DNA of 64,000 bases, taken from Locusta migratoria (Eukaryota; Arthropoda; Insecta; Orthoptera; Acrididae). This document shows, in pieces, positions 62,770-64,000 of this stretch (positions are counted from its first letter, which is position 1; the number at the start of each line of letters is the position of its first letter). Below the pieces are notes generated by a model that saw only the letters and a list, made by a program, of their open reading frames with translations, did no database searches and had not been told where the DNA came from. The position numbers were made by a program, and so were the translations under genes. The stretch spans positions 354,269,168 through 354,333,167 of the forward strand of contig CM048744.1 in the NCBI GenBank assembly GCA_026315105.1. Direction: 5' to 3'.

Positions 62770-64000
62770 ATTTGTAAAAACAATTTTTTTACGTTCCTTA
62801 TTTAACACTTAAGGTGCTTTTGATTAAAGCGAAATAAGTCTGGTTCTAATTAGACTATTATTTTCAGTTGCAAAGGTGGCCAATTGTCCTACACAAACCG
62901 TTTTTTTTATTAATTTTATTATTTTTGACTGAAAAGCAAATATGTTGAAGATTTCTCTCTTTTGTCGCTCAGATGTAGCGAAAGTTTTACAACTGGTATC
63001 TTTCGCATTAGAAAAGAATTCAATTGGATTTGATTTCTTTTGTTGCTATAGGTGTGGTGGCGTATTCGGCAAGTTACGTAATGCATGATATTCGATACGA
63101 GTTACTTCCTCCCACAATCAGTATTAATTGTAAGTGTCGCAAAGGAAACTTACCGTTTTTGGGAAGATATACAACGTTTTCTATGCAAGGTCAGGGCTTA
63201 TGCTGTTTCCTTAATGGTAAATGTATTGTGACTTACTATCCAGGTTCGTCAGGAAAGTAAAGGAAGACAAATGTGGGGTCATTTCCTTTTTCCTGTTTGT
63301 GTCGATTTTTATGACACTACATACTTTTCCTGTTGTAACAATTACGCTACATATCATTAAGAGCAATACATTCGCACTTATTCGATACAGTATTGAGAAG
63401 TGTTGCTTGCTGGTCACTGACAAAGGGCCACCATTGATTTCAATTTAACTGCACAAAACTATGCTTAAAATAACACTACATAATAAAAACACACAGTTAT
63501 CTGCGTGATTTCCATAACGGTGCAATCTACCGCAAGTGAAATGTTAAGAGAGAAGAATGTAATAAGATATCAGTACCATAGGAGGTAAATTATTCGCAAC
63601 TCAGTGACGTCAGTGTAATATTTCATTTTCAATCAACAGTGTCGAAAACCCTATTATTGAAATATTCGTGATAGAGAAAAACACACATCATACACACCTG
63701 ATACCACTTTCATCTGTCCTCTAAGTGGAGATGCGGAATTTCAATTAAGTGGTTACAAAAAAGTAGAAGAGGAAAATAGGAATTTATCATTAAAACAAAG
63801 TTTTTACATTCAAAATTAATTCGCATTCTGGCAGTTCGAAATCAAAAGCCACATTAATTACATTTTAAAACGATAAAAGTATGTCATTGCCATAGTCTTT
63901 ATTTCCCCAAGCAAATTGCAACTTAGGCTAATACTACGATACAGAAAATTGAATGTAAACCACAGAGTGAAATTTGATGATAAAATAACGACCACGTATC
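62770..64000. other. No recognised gene
   Basis: AT-rich, unassigned. Frames at 63024-63260 (78 codons, plus, cysteine-containing) and 63221-63448 have no domain. Confidence 0.5.

Overview
The window looks like intergenic or intronic DNA from a large insect genome. It most resembles an orthopteran (locust or grasshopper). That placement rests on my recollection of the repeat families: two tRNA-headed SINE families, an RTE-like LINE ending in CAA repeats, Jockey/CR1-like LINE tails ending in a CTACAT-type repeat, and Tc1 and mariner elements. I could not run a search to confirm it. I found no convincing host protein-coding gene and no intact RNA gene. Every recognisable coding stretch is a broken piece of a transposon. 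Sequence that I cannot assign lies between them, and two CpG-rich blocks (about 22560-22940 and 36660-37095) are the only places I would suspect of host regulatory or exonic function.

Layout. 1-7.3 kb: SINE copies and a Tc1 element (2168-3547) whose transposase frame is open apart from one nonsense codon. 7.3-9.4 kb: an RTE-like LINE with a SINE inside it. 9.4-17.7 kb: a second Tc1 element (12201-13578, minus), a 160-bp hairpin next to a decayed Tc1-like gene, and a fold-back mariner (16737-17726). 17.9-22.5 kb: a Helitron-like element (18203-22282), split by a hAT-like element with an 8-bp target duplication, lying exactly between two 240-250 bp direct repeats. 23.3-24.1 kb: a LINE tail interrupted by a palindromic element built from two divergent tRNA-Thr-like modules. 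25-28.3 kb: a hAT fragment, a Tc1-mariner fusion and an RTE copy. 28.6-41.7 kb: many SINEs, LINE tails, a fold-back repeat and a probable chimeric RTE insertion (37201-39021) flanked by a 37-bp duplication. 41.8-43.1 kb: an unfamiliar element with terminal inverted repeats (TIRs) made of repeated 17-mers. 44-55 kb: more SINEs, an RTE copy and tRNA-like inverted pairs, including a 633-bp fold-back at 54046-54678. 55.7-60.7 kb: a three-deep nest of DNA transposons. 61.4-64 kb: a LINE tail and one more SINE.

How the parts relate. Many SINE insertions carry visible target-site duplications (TSDs) of 9-14 bp, so their order of insertion can be read directly. The two SINE families (A and B) have different tRNA-like heads but the same 3' domain, which folds into a hairpin whose closing base pair co-varies between families. 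The palindromic tRNA-like elements and the recurrent rearrangement of the RTE copies at one small hairpin near the reverse-transcriptase active site are the least ordinary things here.
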